DNA of 64,000 bases from Rugalucina vietnamica (GCA_964017185.1 OZ024869.1:61902761-61966760), one strand, 5' to 3'. Shown: positions 47,001 to 57,773, numbered from the stretch's first letter. The notes: generated by a model from the sequence alone, not told the origin. A program made the numbers and translations.

Positions 47001-47849
47001 GAATGGGAAAAAATAGGAAAATGTCATGTAATGGCAGAAAACTTGCTAGGAATGAGCAAATGGACAGAAGATTTATGCTTATGAAAATATTTTAGCCCAG
47101 GGGTTGTCTGCCCCTGCCCCGGAGCTATATACATGTAGATGACAGCTTTTTCTCAGAAACTGCATAGCCAATCAAAGCCAAACTTTATGTGGAGCATCCT
47201 TAGAAAGAGGAAATGAAAGTTTATATAAATGGTCAAGGTCACATGACCAAGATGGCCACCATGGCTATAAATAGCAAAAATTTTTAAAAATCTTGTTCTT
47301 CAGAACCAGAAGGCCTATGATTTTGAAACTTGGCATGAAGCATTAAGGAACGGAGGCCTACAAAATTTATGTAAATCATGACACTGGGATGACCTTGACC
47401 TATTTCACAGCAAGGTCAACTTAGATTGCCCATGCATTTGAATGGAGAAAATTGTTAAAATGTCATTTGAAGGACAAAACTTGCAGTTAATTGGCAAATG
47501 TACTGAATTTTTATGATTTGAAAAAGACATTGACTCCAGGAGTTATTCTGACCCTGCCCTAGGGTTATATACATGTACGGTGTACCATTCTAGTCTAACA
47601 AGTTTATTGGTACATGTATATATCTCAGGTCTCAGGTGAGCGTTTACAGGACCATTGGTCCTCTGGTTTTATTATATTGTGCCTTCCGTGAACCGTAATT
47701 GGTGGTATGGATAGACTGTAATAGATGCATAAATTGTGTTTGAAAATCGATCATTCATCATTCTATTTCGAACTATGCGTTGCTTATCATCCTACTATGA
47801 AGACATGCAATTTTTCTCTGCGACTATGCGTTCTGATAAGGCACAGTGT
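44035..47849. mobile_element. Foldback element (~1.9 kb without its insert), in intron 1
   Basis: The left end ACTGTGCCTCATCAGAACGC pairs with the right end GCGTTCTGATAAGGCACAGT. Arms extend about 350 bp: left 44035-44390, right about 45665-45750 plus 47667-47849. For example, TTATTTTGCAAAACTGCGAG pairs with CTCGCAGTTTTGCAAAATAA. Copy F of the GCTCACC element sits in the right arm. The centre (44400-45660) has two small plus frames (44626-44814, 45016-45219) that I cannot assign. Confidence 0.75.
45752..47666 (+). mobile_element. GCTCACC-family tandem-repeat element, copy F
   Basis: AGCTCTCCTGAGCCTTCGGC stem, short CCGTCC, and four monomers of the GGCTATAAATAGCAAAAAC subtype. Ends TCAGGTGAGCGTTTACAGGA, hairpin and CTGG/T. 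Inserted in the right arm of the foldback element, between T and T. Confidence 0.85.
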
Positions 47850-47911
47850 ATTCTGATTGTGTTTGAAAATCACTTGCATTTAATGTTTAATCAGTTTATG
47901 TGACTATTTTT

Positions 47912-50085
47912 AGCTCACCTGAGCCAGGGTTCCCATGCGTCAGGGAAAAGTCAGGGAAAAATGGATTTTGCAAAAGTCAGGGAAATGTCAGGGAATTTTG
48001 ATGAGTGTCAGGGAAATTTGAAAAATAAGGCAAAAGTCAGGGAAATGTCAGGGAATTATGAGCAGACTGTCAGGGAATTTTCATCCATTGGGATCTAGTT
48101 TCATGTGTGCCAGTTTTTTCTAAGCTAATTAAGGCAGACTCACGTGTTTAACTTTTTGCTTTAAGCCTTACATTTATATAAATTCTTTTAGAACTTTGAT
48201 ATTGTTTAAAGAGTAATAAAAATAGAATGGATTGCCTCCTGTGTTGGTTCAAATTTTGCATCACTTAAATGTGTTCAATATAATGTAGAATATATGCTCT
48301 GTTTTGATTCGTATTGAGCCGCTGTCTGTCCAAGCAGGAGTGAAAAGTCATTGACTGGGATGATCAGCAGGGACTGCCTTACCTCAAGCAATGCAAATGT
48401 AGAGGTGGAACTCCTTTTGAATGATTTTAGTTCATGGCATCATGTTTACATGTAGTCTGATATTCTGCTAGTATTAGAAACATGCTCTTCACAGTCATTC
48501 CAAAAGAAACTGGATAAAAACTAACAATAATAAGGGCTTTGTTTGTTCACAATGAGTACATTCCATGTGAGCAATTTTATAGCTGTTACATGTATCTTAA
48601 TAGATATTTCATGCAAAACATTAGCTTTATTAATTATTGAATAAGAAGGGGACTTTGGATTGAAACGTCAGTGGAATGTCAGGGAAAATTAGATTTTTGT
48701 CAGGGAAAAGTTAGGGAAATGTCAGGGAATTTTGAAACCGCTGGAGCGTGGGAACCCTCACAAGGTGAGCTTATAGGATGTCCATGCTTCGTCGTCCGTC
48801 CGTCGTCCGTCCACAATTTCAAAGATCTTCTCCTCTGAAACCACTGGGCCAATCAAAGCCAAACTTCATGTGGAGCATCCTTAGGAAGGGGGAACAAAAG
48901 TTTATATAAATGATCCAGGTCACATGACCAAGATGGCCGCCATGCCCATATATGGTAAAAACCATAAAATAATCTTCTTCTCTGGAACCGGTGGACCAAT
49001 TTCAATGAAACTTGGTGTGTAGCATCATGGACTCTGGCCCATCATAATTTATATAAATCATGACCTTAGGTTGACCTTGACCTATTTTAGGGCAAGGTCA
49101 ATTTTGGTTTCATAGGCTTTTCAATGGAAAAATGTGAAAACATTGAATTTTTCAAGAAGTTTTGTAGCCTGTGACCTGAAAGTTGGTAGATACAGACAAC
49201 ATGTTGAGCTAATGAAGTGGTGTGAGTATTAAAGGTCAAGGTCATTTTTTGATCTTGGCCAAAGGTCATTTACAAATTAAATGTTAAACTTAATATTCTC
49301 AGTAACCGCTTATTTTTACCAATCAAAGCCAAATTTTTTATGTAGTATACTTAGGATGGGGGAATGAAAGTTGATATAAATAGTCAAGGTCACATGACCA
49401 AGATGGCCACCATGGCTATAAATAGCAAAAACATTTAAAAATCTTCTTCTCCAAAACCAGAAGGCCTATGATTTTGAAACTTGGCATGAAGCATCAGGGG
49501 GAGGAGCTGTACAAAGTTTATATAAATCATGACCCTGTGGTGACCTTGACCTATTTTACGGCAAGGTCAACATAGGTCGCCCATGCATTTGAATGGGGAA
49601 AATTGTCGAAATGTCATTTGACAGGAAAAACTTTATGGAAATGGGCTAATGGACTGAATATCTATTATTCTGAAAAATGAAAGGACCCCAGGGGCAGGTC
49701 TGCCCCCACCCCCGGGCAATATACATGTATATTACCATAATAATCAGAGATCTTTTTCTCTGAAACTGCTTGGCCAATCAAAGCCAAACGTCTTGTTGAG
49801 TATTCTTAGGAAGGGAAAATGAAAGTTTATATAAATGGTCATGGTCACATGACCAAGATGGTCGCCATGGCTATAAATGGCCAAAAAACCTTTAAAAATC
49901 TTCTTCTTCAGAACCAGAAGGCCTTTGATTTTGAAACTTGGCCTGAATCATCAATGAATACAGCTCTACAAAGCTTGTATAAATCATGACCCTGGGATGA
50001 CCTTGACCTATTTTATGGCAAGGTGAGCTTAGGTTGCATATCTCAGTTCTCAGGTGAGCGTTTACAGGACCATTGGTCCTCTTGT
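47912..50085 (+). mobile_element. GCTCACC-family tandem-repeat element, copy G, with insertion in its 5' stem
   Basis: AGCTCACCTGAGCC at 47912-47925, then an inserted hAT-like element to 48758, then CACAAGGTGAGCTTATAGG resumes. There are three monomers and a 3' end with hairpin AGGACCATTGGTCCT (50067-50081), followed by CTTG/T instead of CTGG/T. It lies in intron 1 of the carrier gene. Confidence 0.8.
47926..48758. mobile_element. hAT-like element with AGGGTTCCCA ends
   Basis: AGGGTTCCCATGCGTCAGGG left and GCGTGGGAACCCT right. Next to both ends are repeats of GTCAGGGAAATGTCAGGGAA (47940-48075, 48668-48735). The middle is unique AT-rich DNA with no frame. A clean target duplication is not visible; part of the host stem (loop and one arm start) is missing. 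Confidence 0.65.
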
Positions 50086-50181
50086 TGTTTTTCTTCTAAA
50101 TTCAGCTTCAAAAAGTTATTTGGTAAAGATTTGCCCATGGGTTTAAAGCTGGCAGTGTTAAGACCTGTTATCGGGGGTCTT

Positions 50182-50408
50182 CACACTGTATTAGCGAGAA
50201 TGTGGAATGTTCGATTTTATACAAAACTGCATTCCTGACTGCCAAAAAAAGGTGTTTTAGATTGCCAAAAAGCATGTGTTGGTAATTGAGAATGTTCAAT
50301 TTACGTTATGCATCATCAATTTGGCAATCCTAAATGCCTTTTTTGGCAATCTGGAACTTTTTCATTTTATCAAATTTGTTGTTTGCGATTGCCGCTAATA
50401 CAGTGTGG
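50182..50408. mobile_element. MITE with CACACTGTATTAGCG ends
   Basis: CACACTGTATTAGCGAGAAT left, CCGCTAATACAGTGTG right. GATTGCCAAAAA/TTTTTGGCAATC pairs are found inside. One end of the same family recurs at 5386-5403. Located in intron 1. Confidence 0.65.
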
Positions 50409-50476
50409 TGTTGCTCTTTTTGAAATTTATAGTGTATTATTATACAGCATTTTATTAAAAATTTCAAGTTTAAAAA

Positions 50477-50502
50477 ACAACAACAACAACAACAACAACA
50501 AC
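50477..50502 (+). repeat. (CAA)n microsatellite
   Basis: Perfect ACAACAACA run of about nine units in intron 1. Confidence 0.9.
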
Positions 50503-50635
50503 ATTTTCTCTGTAGTTCTCTTGCTCATAAGTTGTTTACCCCATTTTGAACCATTTTGAAAGTTGTTGGATTCAATTTCTTGCACCCTTAATCTTACTTA
50601 CACTAGATATGTTTAAAATAGTCTTATACAAAAAA

Positions 50636-50883
50636 TGAGCCACATCATATCATGAGAAAAACAGCTTTTTGCATTTGCAAAAAACAAAAACGCAGATCAG
50701 CTGTGCAGTAATTGCAGCTGATCATCACCTTTGTTTTACATCACGTACAATCCAATCCAGTCCAATCATGTACAATACAGTCCAAAATTTAAAGCTTCTA
50801 TCAATATTCTTTTACTGTATATGCAAGTTTGTGTAGGACCTTGTAGGAAACCCCTAAGACAGGGTTTATGGTGATGCGGCTCA
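50636..50883. mobile_element. TGAGCC-MITE, copy M4
   Basis: TGAGCCACATCATATCATGA ... GGTGATGCGGCTCA, 248 bp, with the GCAGATCAGCTGTGCAG / CTGCAATTAC centre. It is followed after 11 bp by copy M5. Confidence 0.75.
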
Positions 50884-50894
50884 AATATTCTATA

Positions 50895-51134
50895 TGAGCC
50901 TGTGTGTGAGAAAACCAACAACTTGGGTTCTGACCAGGTCTGACACAAACTGACATGACTGTACAATCACAGAAGCAGGCTAGAAGCTTGAAATTTCAGA
51001 TTTAAGAAGATGAGGGATTGTACTATCAGTATAGCGAAAACAAAGGCGCTGATAAGCTTCGCAGTTGCTGCGAAGCTGATTTGCGTCTTTGTTTTCGCAT
51101 ATGCAGATTGTTGGTTTTCTCATGCGGCAGCTCA
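50895..51134. mobile_element. TGAGCC-MITE, copy M5, ends 16 bp before exon 2
   Basis: TGAGCCTGTGTGTGAGAAAA ... TCTCATGCGGCAGCTCA, 240 bp. The central AAGGCGCTGATAAGCTTCGC pairs with GCGAAGCTGATTTGCGTCTT. The terminal A of CTCA is at 51134 and exon 2 starts at 51151. Flanks are TATA/TATTA, compatible with a TA duplication. Confidence 0.8.
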
Positions 51135-51150
51135 TATTATCTGGTTGTAG

Positions 51151-51559
51151 GGGCAGTTTCTTCAGTGTATGTTGGCCAATCACTGGATACTGTGAAGGTG
51201 AAGATGCAGACCTTTCCAACACTATATAAGAATGCTCTAGACTGCTTCATCAAAACATACCAACAGGATGGCATTGCAAGAGGACTTTACGCTGGTACAG
51301 TACCAGCACTTGCTGCAAATGTTGCCGAAAATTCTGTACTCTTCTTATTTTATGGAATTTGTCAAAAGTGCATGTCTTTCATCACCCGAAAGGATGTAAA
51401 ACATTTGAATCCTTTTGAGAATGCTGTGTCTGGGGCGTCTGCAGCAATATTTTCCTCATTTACTCTGTGTCCAACAGAACTTGTAAAGTGTCGTCTGCAA
51501 GCTATGAGAGAAATGGCGTCTCAGGGAAAACTCGAGGGAGGACTAGAGAGATTAAAAAT
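51151..51559 (+). CDS. Mitochondrial ornithine carrier (ORC1-like), exon 2
   Basis: Acceptor TGGTTGTAG/GG, donor AT/GTAAGT at 51560. It encodes residues 48-184, covering the rest of repeat 1 and the start of repeat 2. QSLDTVKVK (57-65) is the first carrier signature, in which the usual Pro (Px[D/E]xx[K/R]) is Ser58 (TCA). LYAGT...AENSVLF (Glu107) matches the substrate-contact region of vertebrate ORC1. CPTELVKCRLQ (154-164) is the second signature with Pro155, Glu157 and Lys160. AENSVLF and CPTELVKCRLQ are diagnostic of the SLC25A15/SLC25A2 type rather than other carriers. The frame is intact over 409 bp. Confidence 0.88.
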
Positions 51560-51651
51560 GTAAGTAATGGAAGGAATTTAGAACAATGCTGAACATTCAT
51601 GTACATGTATATATAAAAATAGAAAGTTAGAAATGGCCAGGAATTTACAAA

Positions 51652-51887
51652 TGAGCCGACTCGTGGGAAAACCAACAATGTGGTTTCGGAACAGGTCCAA
51701 CACAAACCGGGCTGTACAAGCACAGAAGATGGCTAAAGACGTGAAATTTTGGATTTAGAAAGTAGTGGAATTGAACTATCTGTGTAGCGAAAGCAAAGGC
51801 GCTGATCAGCTTCGCAGTTACTGCAAAGCTGATCTGCGCCTTTGTTTTTGCAAATGCAGATTGTTGGTTTTCTCATGAGGCGGCTCA
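51652..51887. mobile_element. TGAGCC-MITE, copy M6, 92 bp after the donor of exon 2
   Basis: TGAGCCGACTCGTGGGAAAA ... TCTCATGAGGCGGCTCA, 236 bp, the best preserved copy. TIR about 26 bp (TGAGCCGmCTCrTGrGAAAA...). Palindromic centre CTGATCAGCTTCGCAG/CTGCAAAGCTGATC. Confidence 0.85.
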
Positions 51888-52185
51888 AATAATAACAAAC
51901 AAATGCCAGTCTTTAAAACTATAAATAGCCAGAAAATAATCTCCAGTACCAATTAGCTGGTTAGAGGGTCTGAGCTTGTCCAGGTTGTATTGAAGTCAAA
52001 CCAGTCGTGTGCAAGCTTAGAAGTCCTAATCATTCCAGTGTTTGGTAGACTCCATTCGAAAATGACATCTTGACATGACCATATCTGTTGACTGGGACAT
52101 AAGATAGCAAAACGAAGTTTCTGTATACTAAATTGCTGAGCTTACTAGCCTCTGCTTAGTCTGTTGCTTCAAGACAGCTGTTTTT
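51888..52185. other. Intron 2, no feature recognised
   Basis: About 300 bp between M6 and copy H with no coding frame, repeat or hairpin that I recognise. Confidence 0.5.
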
Positions 52186-54011
52186 GGCTCACCTGAGATG
52201 AAGGCTCAAAGTGAGCTTTCTGTATAGGCATGATCCCGCATCCATCCATCTGTCATGGTCATCCACAATTTCAAAGACCTTCTTCTCTGAAACTGTTTGG
52301 ACTATCAAGTTGAAATTTTATGTGGAGCCTCCTTAGGTAGTGGCATGGACATTTTGTTTGTGGGATCTTGGTCACACGACCAAGATGGTCTCCACACCCA
52401 TGTATGGTAAACACCCTTCAAAGATCTTCTCCAGAACCGGTGGGCCAATTTCCAGGAAACTTGGTATGTAGCATTGGGGACTCCAGCCCATCATAGTTTG
52501 TTCAAATGATGACTCTGGGATGACCTTGACCTGCTTTATGTCAAGGTCAATTTTGGAAACATAGGCTTTTAAATGGGAAAATGCGAAAACAATGGATATT
52601 TTGGAAACTTATGCAGCCTGGGACTTTAAAAGTTGCTACATGCAGACAACTAATGGAGTCAATGAAGGTATGTAATTAATTAAGGTCAAGGTTCTTGACC
52701 TTAACCCAAGGTCATTTAAATAACAAAATTAAGATTATGGTTTTCTCAGAAATCACTGGACCTTTGAAAGTGAAATTTTATGTGGAGCTTCTATGCTTAG
52801 TGGAGAACAAAGTTTTGTGCATGAAATCTGGGTCAAATGCTCAACATGGCCGCCATGCTCACAATGCTAAAAAATCTCCAGAACCGTTGGGCCAATTTTC
52901 ACCAAGCTTGGTATGTAGCATTGGGGTCTCCAGCCCATCATAGTTTGTTCATATGAGGACTCTGGGATGACCTTGACCTATTTTATGTCAAGGTCAATTT
53001 TGGAAACATAGGCTTTTAAATGGGAAAATGCGAAAACAATGGATATTTTGGAAACTTTTGCAGCCTGGGACTTTAAAAGTTGCTACATGCAGACAACTAA
53101 TGGAGTCAATGAAGGTATGTAATTAATTAAGGTCAAGGTTCTTGACCTTAACCCAAGGTCATTTAAATATCAAAATTAAGATTATGGTTTTCTCAGAAAT
53201 CACTGGGCCTTTGAAAGTGAAATTTTATGTGGAGCTTCCATGCTTAGTGGGGAACAAAATTTTGTGCATGAAATCTGGGTCGAATGCTCAACATGGCCGC
53301 CATGCTCACAAATGCTAAAAAATCTCCAGAACCGTTGGGCCGATTTTCACCAAGCTTGGTATGTAGTATCAGGGACTCCAGCCCATCGTAGTTTGATGGC
53401 CCTAGTATGACCTTGACCAGTTTTACGGCAAGGTCAGTTTTGGAAACATAGGATTGTATATGGGAAAAAGTGAAAACAATGGATATTTTGGCAGCTATTG
53501 CAGCATGAGACCTGAAAGGTATGTGATTAATTAAGGTCATTGGAATATCGAAAATAAAGACTTGTTTTTCTCAGTAACCTCTCAGCCTATGAATATTAAA
53601 TTTTATTCATGCATGGGGAGAATGAAATTTTGTTTGTAAAATGGGGATTGCATGTTCAACATGGCTGCCATGCTCACAAATGCTCAAAATTCTTCTCCAG
53701 AACCGGTGAGCCAATATTCCTGAAAATTGGTATGTAGCCCCATCATAGTTTGTTCAAATGATGACCCAAGGATGACCTTGGCCTATTTTATGGCAAGTTC
53801 AATTTTGGAAACTGGCTTTTACATGGGACAAAGTGAAAACAATGGATTTTTTTTAAACTTTGCAGCCCGAGATCTGACACTTGGCAGATGCAGACAGTTA
53901 AAGAAGTCAATAAAGGTATGTGAGTATTCAAGGTCAAGGTCATTTCATGATGACTAAATGCTCCAAGATCAGGCTTCAGGTGAGCGTTCTCAGGACCAAT
54001 GGTCCTCTGGT
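52186..54011 (+). mobile_element. GCTCACC-family tandem-repeat element, copy H
   Basis: GGCTCACCTGAGATGAAGGC start, four monomers of the GTTTGTTCAAATGATGAC subtype, ends CAGGTGAGCGTTCTCAGGAC, ATGGTCCT and CTGG/T. Fills most of intron 2. Confidence 0.85.
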
Positions 54012-54025
54012 TTTCTAACCTGGTT

Positions 54026-54066
54026 AAGAAACCTGTAAGACATTTTTTAAGTTATGACAAGGCTCA
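54026..54066. repeat. Remnant right end of a TGAGCC-MITE (M8), 23 bp before exon 3
   Basis: AGAAACCTGTAAGAC...TTATGACAAGGCTCA corresponds to the last ~40 bp of the MITE (compare GGAAACCCCGAAGACCAG...CGTCACGGCTCA before exon 1). The rest was probably cut by copy H. The terminal A is at 54066 and exon 3 starts at 54090. Confidence 0.6.
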
Positions 54067-54089
54067 TAGATAGTATTTTCTATTTTGAG

Positions 54090-54262
54090 AGGACCATTTG
54101 GACTGACAAAAGAAATCCTTCATCAGGAAGGAATACGGGGATTGTTTAAAGGTCTGACTGCCACATTTATGCGGGAGATTCCAGGCTACTTCTGTTTCTT
54201 TGGAGGATATGAAATCTCAAGATACCTTCTCACACCGGCAGGGAAAAGCAAAGATGAAATAG
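54090..54262 (+). CDS. Mitochondrial ornithine carrier (ORC1-like), exon 3
   Basis: Acceptor TTCTATTTTGAG/A, donor G/GTTTGT at 54263. Completes Ile184 (AT|A) and encodes residues 185-241 plus the first base of Gly242. GIRGLFKGLTATFMREIPGY ends with Arg212-Glu213, the pair that in human ORC1 contacts substrate (Arg179-Glu180). FFGGYEISR and GKSKDEIG follow, both as in SLC25A15. The frame is intact. Confidence 0.88.
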
Positions 54263-54314
54263 GTTTGTATCATTAAATCCAGACTTATTAATGGGGCAGT
54301 CCACTTTCATTTTT

Positions 54315-56271
54315 AGCTCGACTGCACAAAGTGCATAGAGCTATTGCAGTCACCCCGGTCTTCCACGTTCCCGTGCGCATGCGCGTCACACTTGCGTTAA
54401 AGTTTTCTAGAAGTCCATATCTTGACAACCACTCATCAGAAAGCATTCATACTTGGACCATAGATACCCTGTAGGGTTAGCTTTCATTCCATCGCATCGG
54501 GCCCCTGGGTCCAGGCGAGGGGGTGGGGCTGGAGGTTAAAATCTAGAACACCTTCAAAAATGGCCATTCTTGTGTTAAAGTTTTCTAGAAGTCAACCACT
54601 CATCAGAAAGCATTGATACTTGGGCCATTGACACCCTGTAGGGTCGGCTTTCATTCCATGGCATCGGCTGCCTGGGTCCATGCCAGGGGGTGGGCTAGAG
54701 GTTAAAATCTAGAACATCATTATTATTATTCATTAATAATAATGGCTTTTCTGTGAAGTGAAATTTTATGTGGAGCATCCATGGGTAGGGGGAACTGAAG
54801 TTTGATCGCGAGATCCGGGTCACATGACCAAGATGGCCGCCACGCCCATATATGGTAAAAACACTTCAAAAATCTTCTTCTCCAGAACCGGCTGGCCGAT
54901 TTTCATGAAACTTGGTATGTAGCATTTGGGACTTCAGCCCATCATAGTATGATCAAATGATGACCATAGGATGACCTTGACCTATTTTACGGCAATGTCA
55001 ATTTTGGAAACATAGGCTTTTACATGGGAAAAAGTGAAAACTATGGATTTTTTGAAAACTATTGCAGCCTTAGGCCTGAAAAGTGGTAGATGCAAGCAAC
55101 CAATGGAGTAGATGAAGGTATGTGATTAATTAAGGTCAAGGTCATCTCTTGACCTTGGCCTGTCTGTCGTCCATGCACACTTTTCAAAGATCTTCTTCTC
55201 TGAAACTGCTTGGCCAATCAAAGTGAAATTTTATGTGGAGCATCCCTGGGTAGGGGAGATGAAAGTTTGATCGGGAAATCTAGGTCACATGACCAAGATG
55301 GCCGCCACGCCCATATATGGTAAAAACCACTCAAAAATCTTCTTCTCCAGAACCGGCAGGCCGATTTTCATGAAACTTGGTATGTAGCATTTGGAACTCC
55401 AGCCCATCATAGTTTGATCAAATGATGACCCTAGGATGACCTTGACCTATTTTACGGCAATTTCAGTTTTGGAAACATAGGCTTTTACATGGGAAAAGTG
55501 AAAACTATGGATTTTTTGAAAACTGTTGCAGCCTGAGACCTGCAAACAACTAATGGAGTAGATGAAGGTATGTGATTAATTTAGGTCAAGGTCATCTCTT
55601 GACCTTGGCCAGTCTGTCGTCCATACACACTTTTCAAAGATCTTCTTCTCTGAAACTGCTTGGCCAATCAAAGTGAAATTTTATGTGGAGCGTCCATGGG
55701 TAGGGGGAACGAAAGTGTGATCGCGAAATTCGGGTCACATGACCAAGATGGCCGCCATGCCCAGCTATGGTAAAAACCACTCAAAAATCTTCTTCTCCAG
55801 AACCGGCTGGCCAATTTACGCAAAACTTGGTATGTAGCATTTAGGACTCCAGCCCATCATAGTTTGTTGAAATGATGACCCTAGGATGACCTTGACCTAT
55901 TTTACTGCAAGGTCAATTTTGGAAACATAGGCTTTTACATGGGAAAAGGCAAAAACAATGGATATTTTGGAAACTGTTGCAGCCTGAGACCTGAAAGTTG
56001 CTAGACGCAGACAACTAATGGAGTCAATGAAGGTAAGTAATTAATGAAGGCCAAGGTCATTTGTTGACCTTGACCCAAGGTCATTTAAAATTAAAATTAT
56101 GGTTTTCTCAGAAATCACTGGGTTTGGAAACTATTGCAGCCTGAGACCTGAAGACAACTTGTGAAGTCAATAAAGGTGTGTGAGTATTCAAGGTCAAGGT
56201 CATTTCATGATGACTTAATACTCCAAGATCAGGCTTCAGGTGAGCGTTCTCAGGACCAATGGTACTCTGGT
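54315..56271 (+). mobile_element. Chimeric tandem-repeat element I: GCTCGACTGC 5' part joined to GCTCACC 3' part
   Basis: 54315-54755 matches the first ~440 bp of the 25576 element (AGCTCGACTGCACAAAGTGC, TTTCTAGAAGTCCATATCTTG). At about 54755 (CTTTTCTGTGA|AGTGAAATTT) it changes to monomers of the GCTCACC family and ends with CAGGTGAGCGTTCTCAGGAC and CTGG/T. In the parent at about 26025 the GCTTTTCTGTGA word continues differently. Located in intron 3. Confidence 0.75.
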
Positions 56272-56378
56272 CTTATTTTTGCTCAAAACATAGAATGTGG
56301 GTACATGTTAGAACAGCCTCCGCGAGGCGAGGCGGTTCTAACAAATACCCACGATCTATGTTTTGGAGCAAAAATAAG
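56272..56378. mobile_element. CTCAAAACATAG foldback MITE, copy 4
   Basis: CTTATTTTTGCTCAAAACAT pairs with ATGTTTTGGAGCAAAAATAAG, with a CCTCCGCGAGGCGAGG centre. It starts right after the CTGG of element I. Sequence beyond its right end (TAGGTATACCCCTGTATACC to GTTTTCGTGATG, to ~56467) is also shared with the 58043 copy, so the family may be longer than the palindrome. Confidence 0.75.
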
Positions 56379-56470
56379 AAAATTAGGTATACCCCTGTAT
56401 ACCCCTGTTTTGCTATTAGAAAAGTGAGGTTCAAGTGAGTATACATTACACTGAAATGTTTTCGTGATGT

Positions 56471-56645
56471 TTATTTAAGTTCGGGTAACTGAGGGGCCGC
56501 CTATTGGGAAGTAGCTGCTCACTCGGCATTAGATATGTTCTCTAAGTATAAGTACCTGATTGTCATTTTGTTTTTTCCACCTCGGTTTTTGGAGTAAGAA
56601 TTTCTTTCTGGTTGCGCCTTTTCCAGATCATTGCCTACTTGTATC
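56471..56645 (+). repeat. Dispersed ~185-bp repeat, copy 2
   Basis: Same family as 12240-12425: GTTCGGGTAACTGAG, GTAGCTGCTCACTCGGC, CTAAGTATAAGTACC. Confidence 0.6.
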
Positions 56646-57237
56646 TGTTTAATTACCAAGACTGAGAAACAGAATGCTTGGTTTAATAGAAAAATTCTTC
56701 TCCATACGTGTATTTAGGATAGCTAAGGTATGTGACGGTGCACACTGCAGACCTCCTGTTTACACTATTTTCATCCATTATTTAGATAGAAAATATACAG
56801 CGTATCAATTTTTCTTCGGGTCAGACGAATATTCTACATGTACATGCATCTCTAGCCTATTCGCTTTGTACTACCTTTGTATGAAGCATATCTACATGTA
56901 TTAAGTATGAATACTTGGAGGGACCAGGCAGTAATCGATGCAATAAAATTTGACATACATGTTGACGTCGGGCAGGCATGAAAATTCAACATAAACATTT
57001 TTTTACAACACACCTTACGAGCAAGATTGCTTAAATTGTATAAATCGCGCATATCTGATTCACGTCGCGCATGTTTGACAAATGATTTTGCGCGTTTGCG
57101 AGATGATCGCGCGAAGTTTGCAAGTGACTCGCGAGTGACTTGCGAGTGACTTGCGAGTCACTCGCGAGTAAAGATAATCCCCTGTGCGCAACCACGCGCA
57201 AATGGGCGTACGCTCAAAGCATCGCGACAACTGTACT
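56646..57237. other. Intron 3, CpG-rich palindromic cluster, no gene
   Basis: 57060-57210 is unusually CpG-rich for the window. At 57126-57169 the 11-bp word GACTYGCGAGT is repeated four to five times head to tail and inverted, forming a compact palindrome. Nothing else is recognised. Confidence 0.5.
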
Positions 57238-57546
57238 GTACACATTGTAGTGTTTGAAGCACCAATGCTTCATGCCAAGTTTTGTTGAAATCTGTCCACT
57301 GGTTCTGGAGAAGAAGATTTTTGAAGGTTTTTTTACCATATATGGGCATGGCGGCCATCTTGGTCATGTGACCTGGATTATTTATGTACACATTGGTTCC
57401 CCCTTCCTATAGATGCTTCATATAAAATTTGGCTTTGATTGGCCAAGCGGTTTCAGAGGAGAAGATCTTTGAAATTGTGGACGGACGGACGCCGGATCAT
57501 GGCCATCCTATAAGCTCACCTTTTGAGCCTAACGACTCAGGTGAGC
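57238..57546 (-). mobile_element. GCTCACC-family tandem-repeat element, copy J (3' truncated)
   Basis: Minus sense: AGCTCACCTGAGTCGTTAGG stem, (CCGT)n, one monomer, then it stops near 57238. Its 5' end lies against the interior of a TGAGCC-MITE (M7), into which it was probably inserted. Confidence 0.75.
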
Positions 57547-57753
57547 TAACAATCTGCATAGGCAAAAACAAAGGCGCAGATCAGGAACTGCAAAGCTGGT
57601 CAGTGCCTTTGTTTTTGCTACATGGATAGTCTCATTCCTCTACTATCTAAATCCAAAATTTCCCATCTCCAGCCATCTTCTATGCTTGTACAGCTCGGTT
57701 TGTGTCGGACCTGTTAGGAAACCACATTGTTGGTTTTCCCACGAGGCAGCTCA
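57547..57753. mobile_element. TGAGCC-MITE, copy M7 (left end missing), ends 20 bp before exon 4
   Basis: From AACAATCTGCATAGGCAAAA through AAAGGCGCAGATCAG to TTCCCACGAGGCAGCTCA. The left ~20 bp is replaced by copy J. Terminal A at 57753; exon 4 starts at 57774. Confidence 0.75.
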
Positions 57754-57773
57754 GATAATGGTTGACATTCCAG

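Noticed and set aside
15646..57753. A definite target duplication for the TGAGCC-MITE
   Set aside because: Flanks are AA/AA, TT/TT or TA/TA in different copies; the length cannot be decided because the flanks are low complexity.
57758..57773. ATG at 57758 as a start for exon 4 as a separate gene
   Set aside because: It lies before the AG at 57772-57773; joining at 57774 restores phase and the exact helix length of SLC25A15.
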